A DNA stretch of 64,000 nt, taken from the NCBI RefSeq assembly GCF_964340395.1, contig NC_135556.1, positions 17,263,642 through 17,327,641 on the forward strand, given 5' to 3'. This stretch comes from Glandiceps talaboti. Lineage: Eukaryota; Hemichordata; Enteropneusta; Spengelidae. The notes under the pieces were generated by a model. It was not told the DNA's origin. It saw only the letters and a list, made by a program, of their open reading frames with translations, and did not search any database. The translations under genes and the position numbers were made by a program. Positions 9,161 through 22,099 of this stretch are shown piece by piece (positions within the stretch are counted from its first letter, which is position 1; each line of letters opens with the position of its first letter).

Positions 9161-11598
9161 TGCGCTTTTTACTTGCCCTATGTTTATTATGTTAAATTAT
9201 TATTATGTTAATTATGTTATGTCTATGAGGATTTTTTTGTGAACCTAGAGGGTACTTGAATGATGAATAACCAGAAAGCTACGCGTTCTAAATCTGGGTG
9301 CAATGAGGTGCAATGAACTCACTATGCGCAGTAACCTTGCGCAGTGTTTGTGACTTTCTTGAAAGCGATCGAGCAGCTGACAATCAAAATACTGCTGGAT
9401 GGAATGATTGAGATGGTTATGTTGAGCCCTGTCAATGTAAACACCTGTTTGTGAGGAAGTAGTTGAAGTCACATATTACAAGGTGCGTCTTTTAAAGTGA
9501 TATAAATGCAAAGTTTGAATATATCTTCCGTTTTTGAGCACTTGAATGAACATCGAACTCCACGTCTTTCATTGCTGTCAACTAGAATAGTGATATGCCT
9601 TGAATGTTCTTTTGTCAACTAGTGACGGGCAAACGTTATTGACAAAACAAAACCAGAAACTAATTAGGATAGAACCAGAGATGTGGCTTTGGCTCGTTAG
9701 CGCATCGTAATCAGTACCAGATTGCTCGAGGTCATTCCTTTCAAGTTACATGCATACATATCTGACAACAACAACAACACCGCCCACCCCACTGATGTTC
9801 TTCCGTACATACATCTACGCTCTCGCCCGTTCCCTCACTTATCGAACCTGTAAATAAAACCGTTAAAGTTTGTCCAGGGTCTTCATACCGCTGTTCCCAT
9901 GTCGATATAGTGTCAGGGGTTCAGAAGATGACCGAACTTTCATGGTATGCTTTCCCCTATGTGTATTTTTCTCTGAATGCATAATGTGACGACATCTGTT
10001 ATATAACGGTCCATGGCAAATTGTTGAGAAAACATTGACAGGAATAGGGTATGCTAATACTACAGCGAACTTTTGTACTGATGGTAGAATGGGTGGGGTG
10101 GGGGAAAAGTGAAATAAAAGAATTGAGAAGTAGGAAGGTGAGAGAGATAATGGCAGTGATGGATGATAATGGTAGAGGAATTCACCTTTTCTGACCAATT
10201 GTCAAATTTAAGCATTACTTCTTCAAATTGATGTGATGCATGTACAGGTTTTTTGTGGGGATTGATGTATGTTGTGTAATATCAGTCAATATTATTTCTG
10301 ATGGAAATAAAGTAAGTGGCAAACATGGCATCTACACCGTAATGGTGGTAATTAGAATAAAATACTTCAAGAAGAGTCACCTGCTCAAAACTATGAAAAC
10401 ATGAACAAAGATATTAGTACAGTGTTGTATATTGATCGTCTGCATATCAGTGTAGATATAAAACTAAAGGCCCCGGGGGCAAATACAACATGAGACAGGT
10501 CCAAATGAGACAAGGGGAATATTTTGAGGTAGAACTATGGATTGACATAACTAATAACATGAACAATAGAATCACACCATAAAATCCTCATGTTTTATTT
10601 GATTGAGATAAACTTACTCCACAATCTCTGAATTATCCCATTATTAACTAAAAAATTATGTCATTTTTTTCCCTCTTAAATTCATTATTGTCTCCAGTAA
10701 GTGTGACGAGGTAAAAGAGTGGAACCAACTAGGGTTGTACATACATAATCCTGTTTCATTAAAACTAGGAAGTAATGTTGATTATTCTTTGTTCCTCTCA
10801 GAGGCAGAAGTGCCAATTGATGGCCCCCCTCCCCCCAGTGAATCACATACTTACATTTAGTTTGTAGGCTAACAGTACATGTATACAGTCACTGCTAAAT
10901 TATATATGCATGATTGAATGCCTACTATATGTAAGTAGTACATAGAAACCAGCCCTAATACAATGCAATTCTTTCAAGACGTCCTTCCTAAGTCTTCATT
11001 TTCTTTGGCCTATATTAATATATTATTATGGAGAAAAATGTAGCAGGGTACAGAATGTAACAGGAGTACTTAATGTTGATAGATTTGCATCTGAGGCCTG
11101 ATTTGTATGTCTGTTAATGAAAGAAATATTTTGGCTTGCAATCTTTATGATTCACTTAGGGTCACATCACCTTTGCACCGTCATATTACACACCCCTCAT
11201 GGGATTGATCCTACCAATACTGCCCTCTCTGGCCAAATGCTCAAATGACCTCCAAGGTCAATGTTGGTTGTCAAAGAAACAAAGGAGAGGAAAAGCAACA
11301 ATGATGATAACATCAGTATCCACTGATCTTTATGTTGCTAAGGTTGTCCACTACAATGAGTCATACTTTTTGTCCCTTGATAGCTGTAAATAGCATTATG
11401 TTACATGTGAATGTAGTTTATGAAACGCCAAGTAATTAACTAATTTGCAAATTGAAATTGTTTAATAAAAGAAGAATTGTAAGTTGAACTAAAAGGTGAA
11501 TTTATAAGGAAAATATAATTATAATCAAGTCAAACTAGAAATTGAATTTTTTTTATTCAATTCATTGGCTGTCAACCATCTTCTGCACACATGCATGT

Positions 11599-11737
11599 AC
11601 ACAGACACAGACACAGACACAGACACAGACACAGACATAGATACATCATACAGACACAGACACAGACAGACACATCACACACCACACACAGACACACATC
11701 ACACATAGACACACATACAGACACAGACAGACAGACA

Positions 11738-11790
<53 letters not shown>
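11599..11790. repeat. (ACAGAC)n to (CA)n compound microsatellite
   Basis: Hexamer CAGACA runs from 11600 to 11640, mixed CACA/CAGA sequence to 11738, then pure (CA)n to 11790. The frames that cross it are HT or CV repeats and not genes. Confidence 0.92.
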
Positions 11791-11792
<2 letters not shown>

Positions 11793-12884
11793 CTTTTCAT
11801 TTGTTTCACAGTTGTTATACATGAACTAAATGCATGCAACAAATACAAATGTACATAGAAGATTTATGATGCACTTTAAGTAATTAGTGTTGTAATATTA
11901 ATGGCCCTCTAAATGACAGTAAAAAGTGCTAGGAAATAAGTACTTTAGATAAAGAGAGACAGTTCACAGACTGTCTGTAGTGCATTTTACAGCCTCATAT
12001 ATGACCTATTTCTTTACAGAAGAAAAATACAGCGAATCGTAAAATACATGCAAAAGTCAGCAATTTTATTTTAGAAATAAAAATAATTTTGATTGCTTTG
12101 GTATACTCGTCTTTGACAACATCATTTCATCGTTTCAATGTGTTATAATTACTACGGTACTTTAATATAGTAAAAACTTTTGATCCTGCACTTTTGATAT
12201 TGATTTTTAATTGCGTCGTTCTCAGACTTCAGATGATTGATTCATGTGCGTTTTTGCGTTACAGGTTCAAGCACATGCTTGTGTGTAATAAGAACAACAA
12301 AAATTGTAGATTTTGATGGAAAAAGCAGTTTTATGACTAATACAAGTCTCATCATCTTGTGTGTTAGCGAGATCTCATCTATGGCCTACCCAGATGTACA
12401 TGACTGTATATTGTATGTACCTCATTTGTAGCAACTTCAATGTGACCTCCTCCCTCTCTTATTTCATTTTAATTATGACGTACCTGCTGAATTGCACTGA
12501 ACAGTGCCAACTTGTACTTCTGATTTTTATTTCAATTTCTCCAACATTTTTATTTGATTCCTGAAGTTAAAAATCTATTACAGTTATGACATTTCAATAT
12601 TAAGAACACATTACGTTTTATTTATTTTAATTTTATTATTGTTGTTGTTGGGGGAGGGGGTGGGAGTAATCATTGAAAAAAATATCATAAGTTATTCTTA
12701 GCCCAAAATGTTCTCATTGATACATTGTACAGCACACTTGTGATATTATAAAATATTAGCCATCTTCTGTTTAACTGTTGATAATCTTATCTTGACAGTC
12801 ATTTTGTGTGTGTTGGGAAAACCAAGTCAAAACCATCCAACATTGAAAAATACTACTCTAAGTTACTAAGGATATAGATGCTGT

Positions 12885-13067
12885 CAGTGTGCCCTCTAAA
12901 CCAATTTAACACACCACTGATGCACACAATTTATAGTGACGCACCAAAATTTGGTGTTCCCCTATTTGTTACTACATGTGTATGTGGTGACTCACAAGAA
13001 ATGACAGTTTTTCTCATTTTGACTCGCAACAACAAAATGTGGCTATCATTAATTAAAGGGCACACTG
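12885..13067 (-). mobile_element. hAT-like MITE, copy 2
   Basis: Inverted copy of the element at 3562. It is 183 bp with the ends CAGTGTGCCCTCTA and AGGGCACACTG. The internal segment AGGGGAACACCAAATTTTGG is shared in reverse complement. Flanking 8-mers GATGCTGT and GCTGCAGT agree at 6 of 8 positions, consistent with an aged target duplication. Confidence 0.8.
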
Positions 13068-14151
13068 GCTGCAGTTAATGACATTGACCATCACAATTTA
13101 TGGAAATTCTCTATGCTGAGTCACATATTGTTATTACCATCTGGCGGTATATCTCGTCAATGTCTTGCATCCACAGTATGTACATGTACATGATGTGGGT
13201 ATCTTCTAATTTGGATGGTGCTAACAGATGGCACATACATGTAAGTGGTGATTCAGGGGAGAAAGAGTCACATGGTCAAGGCCAGACAGGGCTAAACTAA
13301 ACATGATTTTGGACTTGACTTTTGTTGACTTAGTCAAGGCAAAGCTTGAAACACTTTAAATATGTCCTTCATATACAACTCTATTGGGATGTATTCTAGA
13401 CGCTATCCGTGATCTCAAATCTCAAGATCTTTCTTCTCCCCTGTGAGAATTAGATATGTGAAGCCATGGCTAGCATCTAGGATTAGTATAACTTCCACTT
13501 CCAGCACAGTCTCTTTTCTCATGACCAAATGTTACCAAGAGTCGTTTTTTGTGGGTGTGTTTTTTCATTTTTATCTTTTGTATAGTCTATACATGCAGTT
13601 ATCTTAGTTTGTAATCTGTATTCATTATCAAAAGTAGTACTTATGTGTCATGTGTTTACAAGCTGTATAGATGGTGTATATGTATACAGTCTGCCCTTTG
13701 GGATGTGAATAGATACATGTATCAGGACACACAGAAGTATTAAAAGTTTTCATTCTATACATGTGGCTCTGAAAAGCCCCAACAAAATCAACATGGCTCG
13801 ACTGGGTCAAATTTTGGTTTCTGTTCCAGTCAGTGTCTTTTGGTGTGCGGGCCTTGTCAGCTTTGTCCATGACGTAAAGGGGATGGATAGGTCTCTGTAC
13901 TTGAGTTCGGCAGACTATTGGCCTTCTGCAGACTGTAGGCTCAGCTACCAGCTCAGTTTGGAACTGTTTCAAATGACAAACCCACATGAAATTAATTACA
14001 AAGTCTATCGCTATGTGTGGTCTCTTGGCTGTGTAGACTGTTTATTTGTTCTGATACTTTCTCTATTAAATTGTCATATTGAAATCAGGCAGCTATAAAA
14101 AAAGAAGAAGAATTATATCACATGTATTAATGTCTGATATTACATTTCCAG

Positions 14152-14505
14152 TAAGAATCTAGTCATCTGGGGATTTTGCTCTAAGACTTGCTTTTCCCCT
14201 ACCACGTCTAGCATTTTGCTAGCAGCCATTTACACATGTACTTTAATGAAGCTTTACCCTACTGTGAGGTGACATCAATAGCATCACCATATGATCAGAA
14301 CCAACTTGGGGGTGGGGGCAGGGTGGGTGGGTGGGTGATGTGTGTGTGCGGTGTGTGTGTAGGGGGGGGGGTTGAGCCATATGATGTACACATTATTACC
14401 ATATTCAATTGTCACTGCAGGAAGCTGCGAGTAGCGAAATGCTAGGCGTGGTAGGGGACAAAGTGAGAATGACATCACTACAGGACTAGATTCTCTGCTA
14501 CAGTT
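14152..14505. mobile_element. Foldback element with long terminal inverted repeats
   Basis: Arms of roughly 75 bp face each other. The inner part is best conserved: TCCCCTACCACGTCTAGCAT at 14195 against the complement of 14424-14458. The outer part shares GAATCTAGTC. The 195-bp centre holds a G- and GT-rich patch at 14307-14372. No coding sequence is present. Confidence 0.6.
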
Positions 14506-14849
14506 CCAGTTTCAGTAATGAAAAGCATTTCCAAATTTTGGATGTTTTTTAAAACAATACATTTCCCAAAAGGCATGTCATGTCAAGTTATTTTATTTAT
14601 TAATATACAAATGTATGCCTCAATATACAAATGTACACGTATGGCACATTTTGTATTTTGCTTAGTGTTCATTTTGGGGATGTCCAGAGTTTACACTATC
14701 TTGATTACAGGGTGATGACACCCGCACAACAGAGGAACTGCTATCAACCACTTGTGTAATCAACTATATCAAAAACAACAGTTTTAGTTTCTGTCTATCT
14801 TAGTAAACCGAAACCTTGATTGCCACCGTTGTATTACATGCCAGTATTG

Positions 14850-15255
14850 ACAGAATTGAACCCCATGATGCGTAAGTGCACGTGTGGCGTACTCAGGGTA
14901 TTTGCACGAGTGCTTGCAGTATTCTCTGTGTCCGTACTTTCACGAGCGCAGTGAGTGCATTTGCAGTAGAAAACAATGCAAACATGAATGCAAATACCAA
15001 ACTGGAATTCACATGGCATAGGGTTCTGTTATTATTACATATGTTTATCTGAAATGGCAAATTTCCATAAAAAATCATGCGTAACAGCACGTTCACGCGA
15101 TTTCGTGTGTAGTGAACAAGTGCGTCCTCATTTGCATATCATGTGCATGCAGGTATGCAATAATGTTTTCGGTATTGCACTGCAATGAAAGTACCACTAG
15201 TATGCATTTGTACACCAGTGCAAGTAATCTCTGGTACATACGTAATAATTATGAT
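14850..15255 (+). repeat. Octamer-bearing dispersed repeat, copy 1
   Basis: About 400 bp, running from a GACAGAAT-like start to CTCTGGTACATACGTAAT. Copies in reverse orientation lie at 16190-16490 (partial) and 46490-46775. The conserved core at 15129-15155 contains ATTTGCATATCATGTGCATG followed by CAGGTATGCAATAA. It has no coding capacity and its family is unknown to me. Confidence 0.75.
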
Positions 15256-16189
15256 TACCCTATGTATTGTGTTCTCCTTGACTTGGAAATGGCCTATCAT
15301 ATCTCACTTGTTTAGGCTCCTTGGTGTGTTAATGTACATTCAAATATTCTTGTGTGTTTTCAGGTCAGTGGCCACATTTACATCTGTCGATTATATTGTT
15401 TTGTCATTAATACATTATTATTTCACAGCTTTATCAACAACATTCTCTTATTTAAAAAAAAGATAATAAAAATTAAAAATAAAAATTGAGAAAAGAATAA
15501 TTATTTGAAAATAGGGATAATATTTTCTCTTTTGTGTAAATTATTTTAATGTGTTTTCAGCTAACACATGTTTTCTGATTCAGTTTTAATGTACATCACA
15601 ATTTTCAAGATATCATCTTGTGTGGTCGAGTTACACCATACTGGCTAAGTTGATAATGTTAATGAGATAGGCAGTGTAAACGTGTGAATAAAGCATGGGG
15701 CATGTCATTGATCTCAATTTTCAAATCTTCCTCAGGCTGTTGTCCATTTCTTTGAAATCAACGTTCAATCAACAAGACTGAATTGTAGGGTATACATTAT
15801 AAGGAATATTTTAAATTGTATGTTATGTGGTCAATTAGCAAATGAAACAGTATACTTTTACACTTGATATGGATGCTATAAATGATTGTGGTACACAGGA
15901 AATGTTTTATTTTGGTGTTATGGGTTGTAATAGAGAACAAAATTGACTCTGGCAGTATTTGAAAAATGGTAGTGGACGTCGATGTGAGACCAGGTATTTT
16001 CTAGGCATACAATTGTAAAAATACTTCTTGGTTGAAATACATCATGTTTATAGTATTACCTCTTTTTATGATAACAAGAACAGTAAATGATATTATAATA
16101 ATATTAAAATGACATCAAAGTTAAACATGTAATATATGTAATTTGTCATCAGCAAAGTTATGCAAAAATAGAAAAAACTATGTATTTAT

Positions 16190-16490
16190 TATATATGTAC
16201 CTGAGATTACTTGCACCAGTTGGTGTATGCACATACTAGTGGTATTTTCGCTGTCAGTGCAATACCAAAAATATTTATTGCATACCTGCATGCAAATGAT
16301 ATGCAAATGAGGACCCGATCGTTTGTGCTGCATGAAAGCGTGTGGTTGCATACAATGTAACAGTAGTGTCATTTCTACGGAAATTTGTTGTTTCCGATAA
16401 ACATATGTAATAGTAACAGAACCCCAAGATCATCTAAACATTGGAAGTCACAAAAGAGCAAGTGCAAGTTCATGGAACTCTGTCAATAAA
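16190..16490 (-). repeat. Octamer-bearing dispersed repeat, copy 2 (partial)
   Basis: Reverse-complement match to the right-hand two thirds of copy 1, including the GGTTCTGTTA...ACATATGTTTATC segment and the paired ATTTGCAT core. The left-hand part differs from the other copies. Confidence 0.7.
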
Positions 16491-16547
16491 ACTCTGTGAT
16501 GCCTCCCTACTGAGACTATAATTAAACCATAGACAATGGAGGGCATT

Positions 16548-16580
16548 AATGGAGGGGAGAAGGTCCTTCTCCCCTCCATT
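16548..16580. repeat. Perfect 16-bp-arm palindrome
   Basis: AATGGAGGGGAGAAGG is followed by one T and then its exact reverse complement. A second copy of the outer motif, GACAATGGAGGG at 16532-16543, can pair with CCTCCATTGTC at 16574-16584 instead. No function is evident. Confidence 0.9.
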
Positions 16581-17846
16581 GTCCAACTTCCATTCAATAG
16601 CTTATCACTGTTGTATCAACACGTTGCAGCAATAGCTTTAGTTTGTGTCTATCTTAGCCAACCAAGGCAATTACCATCTAGTAGTATTGTAATTGACAGT
16701 GTGCATTTGTATCATCTGCAATGGACCTCTTTCCGATGATGAAGATGTCAACATAATCTTATTAGTCTCTCGTCAATCTACGACTCTGTTATTTCTTTAT
16801 TACCAGCTTGTTCATTCTCTGTTTAATCCTGCTCACCAAAATTAATTGGAAAATATACTGTTTATGGTTCTGTGAATCAATTAGATAGCGAAATATCATC
16901 ATTTGGAACAGTAAATTTGAAACGATAGTGACGTTTTCATCTGGCTATGGATTTTTGATCACGAAATGTTGCATGTTGATTATTATGTTTTTGAAACCGG
17001 ATTCCAGAAATGAGATTTTCATGTGCATATGTATATGTCTTATCTGAAGTTATCGGCAACAACTGAAGGTTGATGAAACCCCCCTCTGTGTATAGTGGTA
17101 GAATCCAATACCAAGAGTAATTGCATATACAGAAATCGATAGCTGCTGCCCTGTATCTGTGTTAGACAATCCAGTGTTAACCCTGTGCTATCATCAGTTC
17201 AGTGTATTGGTTTGTTTCATAAATTTTAGCAACATACTTGCATTGACAGTTCTGACATGATCCAAGAGACAGTAGGGGCAGAGTCTTGTACATGGAGACT
17301 TTTTATAGTCGTTACCACCAGACCATAAAATTGTTTTGCCATATACTAGGGGGAATCATGATACTTATGGCTCCAGCTCTTTACAATATGTAAGGTTGAT
17401 AAACCTACATCCGATGTATCATGTACGGCCTACATAATGAAACGATATCAGAACGGATGTGCACCAATTAGAAACATATAGTTTTGATTCTTCGTGTGCC
17501 CAATGTGTAATTGTTTTTTGTTGGTATCAGTCCCGAGTTGTTCATTTCCATATTTTGTTACATTATAGCAGTCTACGTAGATTACTCTGCTAACCTTTGA
17601 CCCCACTCACAGGGAGATAGCCATCATGCTGTTCAATTTCCTGTGCCTGGGAAAGATACACAAACAATAGGAGTAAAAAAACACAACAGGAAAGAGAAAG
17701 CCATTGGCTGGCTGAAACATATCACAGCTGAGGTATGATAAAAAGTGTGTTATCACAAGAATTGATACAGACAAAGAAGAAAATATAGGGCAGACTGGAG
17801 ATCCACAACATACAATCAGCTGTGTTTAACTGTATTCTCTTTACTA

Positions 17847-17855
17847 CCGGAAGGG
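17847..17855 (+). promoter_or_regulatory. Possible ETS site near Kelch-like gene 5' end
   Basis: ACCGGAAGG matches the ETS-family consensus, common in animal promoters. It lies about 105 bp upstream of the proposed start codon. A single short match is weak evidence, and no TATA box or initiator stands out. Confidence 0.2.
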
Positions 17856-17954
17856 ATTTCAATTTCCTGCGATCAGCTGCATCATTTGCTGCGGCTACTT
17901 CTATCTACTTCTATCATCAACTGTGTGTCTGTGCCCTAGTAAGGGATCAAGTTC

Positions 17955-18139
17955 ATGCCTAAACCGAAGAAAGCAGGTTGCCAGAAAAAGAAATTTTTCA
18001 CTTGTAACAGCTTCATCTCAACAGCTGCAGCTGCTTGTGTTGATAATTCCCCTGATACTCCTGTCCATGTCACTGTTACTTCACCAACAACCTCGACTAG
18101 TGTCCCTGTCCAACAAACAGGCACTGATACAACTACAAG
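17955..18139 (+). CDS. KLHL5: Candidate first coding exon of the KLHL1/4/5-type gene
   Basis: The frame opens with ATG, with an in-frame TAA only 15 bases upstream at 17940. It encodes a basic start, MPKPKKAGCQKKKFF, then a Ser/Thr/Pro-rich stretch ending TSVPVQQTGTDTTTR. It runs into a good donor, AG before GTAAAG, leaving two bases (AG) of a split codon. The BTB exon at 44119 needs exactly two bases from its predecessor and supplies G, giving AGG (Arg). Vertebrate KLHL1, KLHL4 and KLHL5 also have low-complexity, poorly conserved N-termini before the BTB domain. No homology supports the exon directly. If it is wrong, translation could begin at ATG 44150 inside the BTB exon. Confidence 0.5.
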
Positions 18140-18297
18140 GTAAAGAAACAGTCTGATTCTACACTGGAATGTTAGTAGCACAAGGATGTGTTCATTTGTC
18201 ATATTTGCGGTTTATTTATTCATGTCAAGGGATTAATATGATGAAAAAGTAAAACAATTTGCACCCTCTTTATTATTGTTTCATTCCGAACGTAATT

Positions 18298-18482
18298 TGC
18301 GATTTTACAATCATCAGCTACAGTTTTCAAAGACTACATTTAGTTTTCACTAATTACCAGACTGGTACATTGTGTTCATGTAAAAGCTGCCATTTTAGTC
18401 ACTCTTATTTTTGCGGGATTTTTTTCCAGCGAAAGTAGCGAAAATAAGTCTTTAGTAAAAATTTCCAGGTTTACAGTATATT
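18298..18482 (+). repeat. Dispersed repeat pair, copy 1
   Basis: About 185 bp alignable in the same orientation with 54718-54896. Shared blocks include TTACCAGACTG, CATTTTAGTCACT, AAAATAAGTCTTT and AAAAATTTCCA. The right end reads AGGTTTACAGTA. It is probably a MITE-like element of unknown family. Confidence 0.7.
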
Positions 18483-19554
18483 CGTGATGTGTTTTAATGC
18501 ATTATTACCAATGGTTTGATTGATATGTTGTCATATTTATAAAAATGATGTTCTGAGATGGACAGTATCTTGCGTTTGATACTACACATGTACATCTTAA
18601 TATTTTGAAAGTGGCGTTGTTGATGCAGATTTCAGGTACTGCATGGTTAACATGACAACCATCTCTGAGTGCTTTTTATAGTCACCTTAATGTGGTTTAT
18701 TGCCATCTAATCGTTAGTCCTCAGAGTTTATGTACAGCTTCTGTGCATTTTAAGTCAAAGAGTGGAACAGCTGGGTCCATGACAAAGAATACAAACGATC
18801 AAAGAAATATGGAAATAGAGAAATACATCATTTTACAATCATAAATTCAAATGGTAACATCACCTGTATAAAGTCTTATCCCAGTCAGTCAATTAATCTC
18901 AATTAAGATAAATTGCTAGGACTACTCAGTTTTAGATAAATTATACAGAAAAGAGGCAACAACAAATATAGGGTAAATTCATTGATGATATTTGATAAAA
19001 TGATACTAGATTATGTAGATATTAGTCAAATTAAAATGATGAAAATTAATTCCACTTGAAACTGACAGACTCTCATAAAACCACTGGCATTGTATTCTTT
19101 ATATTTCTTGATTGTCTAGATACAAGTATATACTTTTAAATAACTCGTTGACAGACTGAAATGTTGGCAGTTTGAAATAATGATATTATCATGGCACTGT
19201 TAATATGTTACTTTCCATCTCGGATATTAATTACATTGTCGCATAATTTGAAATGCAATAGCTAGAAAATTGAATTATACTTTTGATTGCTTTCGATCTT
19301 TCAAAGGGTACATGTATGTATAATTCAAATGGTAATGCAGTAATTATAGCAAGGCAGACACACATGAGTCATAAATGTGTGAGGAGAATAACAAATAAGT
19401 CATTTTTACAGTGAGCTAATTCACGATAACGAAATAGAGTATAAAGCAGTATTAAAGGGGTACATACCATAACTGGATGTGTTATAATGGACTTTAATTT
19501 TGCTTCAAATAAAGGATTCCTTACATAGGTGTTGCAAATCTAAAATTTTAAGCA

Positions 19555-19773
19555 TTAACCCTTTCATGACTAGAGACGAGTTTTAAATAATATGGGGACC
19601 CAATATATAATTTATGAATATTTTCATAATTACAATAATATTACTTTATTAGGAAGTAACATATCTTTAATTCCAGTCTAAAATGAAGTTGATATATGCC
19701 AAAAACTTACATAAAACAAGAATTTTGTCCAAACAATTTTTGGCGGGAATGTTTTCAGTATTGAAGGGGTTAA
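19555..19773. mobile_element. TTAA-flanked piggyBac-like MITE
   Basis: TTAA lies at both ends (19555-19558 and 19770-19773). The adjacent inverted termini CCCTTTCA and TGAAGGGG match at 7 of 8 positions. The 211-bp interior is AT-rich and non-coding. TTAA target duplication with CCC-starting ends is characteristic of the piggyBac superfamily. A random TTAA pair is possible in AT-rich DNA, but the inverted ends make it less likely. Confidence 0.55.
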
Positions 19774-20229
19774 AGGTGCTTGGACCATACATGTATCAGG
19801 CTGCTTTGAGGCTTTGATTTTGTTGTTGATATGAAAAATTTCCTACAGTAAGTGTTTTTTAACAGGACTTAAATTAAAAGTATTAAATGAGCTCAGAACA
19901 TATCAAAATGTTTTTGTTCACTAATTTTGTTTCTGTTTGAGTTCTGTGTTTAATTCTTCTCCTAATACTGTTAGTAAGTTAACATTCATTAGAAATGAGG
20001 AGATCCGAAAGCGTCATGTTTTAACAGGCTCATTAAATGAATGATTTGATTATGTAATTTTTAATGAATACCCAAAATTATTATTTAGATCGGTACAGAA
20101 ACACTTTATATCATGAAAACAAAACTACAGGGTGGTTTATATTCACATCAACATAAATATGATACAAGGTGAGTTTTATTTTAATGTTGGAACAATTCAT
20201 ATCAGGATTAGTTATATGTGTAGTCATTT

Positions 20230-20361
<132 letters not shown>

Positions 20362-20467
20362 TATAGCACATATAGTTACTAGACAATATCACAATTATGA
20401 AAAGGTGTTTCAGGTTAGACTTCACACATGTATAACTGTTCTAAAGTTGCTTTGTTGAATTTTCCTG

Positions 20468-20553
20468 TCTGGGTTTGAAATTTCAACCCACTATTGTTGG
20501 AATCTCAACGTCAGGGTTTGAAATTTCAACTCACTATTGTTGGAATCTCAGCG
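20468..20553 (+). repeat. 43-bp direct duplication
   Basis: Two adjacent copies of a block starting GGGTTTGAAATTTCAAC (20471 and 20514), with few mismatches. Confidence 0.9.
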
Positions 20554-21939
20554 GTGTTTCTGTTGTATAGGATGTTTATTATTTTACGCATCATTGACTC
20601 TAAGTGTCAGACTTAATGGAATGGGCATGCAAATATTAGACATGTCAGAAATGAATGACAGTTCTGTCTGGGTATCTCCGAAATGTTCCCTATCGTCTTG
20701 CACCTGTGATATGACTGCAACAAACAATATCTGCTTGTCAATATTTCCTTATTTGCGTGATAACTGGATGACATGATATGTCTCAAGGAAGTTAACAACT
20801 GCTGTTGGTCATAGGTTCACTCATTGCAGTGTGTCACAGCATGTCGAAGGCGCATGGCCAGATGGTCGGCTGAAATCAGATCCTGTCCTAATATATAAAA
20901 GTATCAGCTGAAACACACCATGAATGATATACAATCGTAATCTCCAGCAGAGCATTTCCAATGAGGAAATGATATCAAACTGTAATCTACACTGCCTATG
21001 TTTATTCCATTACACACTGATGTCTTTCCCTGTATATGTCATTTATATGCTGTACTTGATTTTGCTGAGTCGGATGAATAGAGTGAAAGCTGTAGTCAGA
21101 ATACTCAAGAAACCATTATGCAAATTTTGTAAATCTGACCTGATAATGCTCTGTGAACCAGCTTGTCTATTGCCATAAGTGGTGAGTATGTCTGACAGGG
21201 TATTCTATCATCAGTCTGTCCTGCGCCAATTCGATAAACCTGCGTAAACAAGCAAACAAACAAACAAACAAATGTGTTCATTTCAGAAGATAGACACCAA
21301 TGAATCATTATCTCCTATGATCAGTATCTTCAGTGAGGTATTACTGTAATTCTGTACCAAATTAGAGCAACAAACTTGAAATTTGAACTTTGATCTCACA
21401 CATGTATTATGCAAATTGTAAGGATAATTTATGTTAATGTTATTTAAATTTATGCAAGCAGGTACTCTCAAAACAGCTACAATAATAGGATTTTCAAAAT
21501 ACATGTGTATGTATCAGTACATGATATATGCATAATAATACAGCATAGTGACTACTATCAGAAAACAAATTATTTGTGAACAGGATTACCAGTTCACAAT
21601 GTGTTGAAAACCTTGCAGTTGAGTTATGTTTCAATATGCTGAAAACTTTTCAAACTATGTCACACATTAGAATCATGAAAGCATTACTTAGAGCTTTCAA
21701 CAAGGAACAGTAGCCTTTTCATATCATTATGTATGACAGTATGTAAATTGTAATCAAACAGTACATAAAATTATATAATTGCAAGTATCTTCATATCAAT
21801 TCACTCTAAAATATGCCCAAATGGCATGAAATTGAATTAAATAAAATTTGTCATATTGCTATAGTCACAATGGACACCACAAGAAAGGAGTTGACACTGA
21901 CAGTTGTAGAGGATTTGCAGTTTAGATGATAGTATATAA

Positions 21940-22018
21940 TGTACATGGGCTTGATTTTCTACACACTATCTCTCCAGGTGGTGAGAGAGAGATAATAGAA
22001 AAATCAAGCCCATGTACA
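21940..22018. repeat. 79-bp near-perfect hairpin
   Basis: Arms TGTACATGGGCTTGATTTTC at 21940 and its complement ending at 22018 pair over about 22 bp with a single bulged base. The stem can continue inside through TATCTCTC and GAGAGATA. It may be a tiny foldback element or a short-hairpin RNA precursor; sequence alone does not decide. Confidence 0.75.
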
Positions 22019-22099
22019 TGTATACAAGTATCTAGACTAGAAGAATGGGTACTTCAGATAATGTGTCTTTATCCTGCTGTTTATGTGCTATCTGCCATC

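Larger units (their letters stand above)
8187..17954. other. Intergenic region between ATRX and the Kelch-like gene
   Basis: No convincing coding exon, tRNA or rRNA gene was seen. Named repeats are listed separately. The stretches 9240-11560, 11830-12880, 13070-14140, 15260-16170 and 16590-17900 hold nothing I can identify apart from short low-complexity patches. Open frames of 60-120 codons here lack homology, splice context or codon bias. Confidence 0.6.

Noticed and set aside
13628-14098. Overlapping 119-codon (-) and 111-codon (+) frames
   Set aside because: Both strands are open over the same stretch with no homology or clear splice sites. It may be a decayed element, but a gene cannot be supported.
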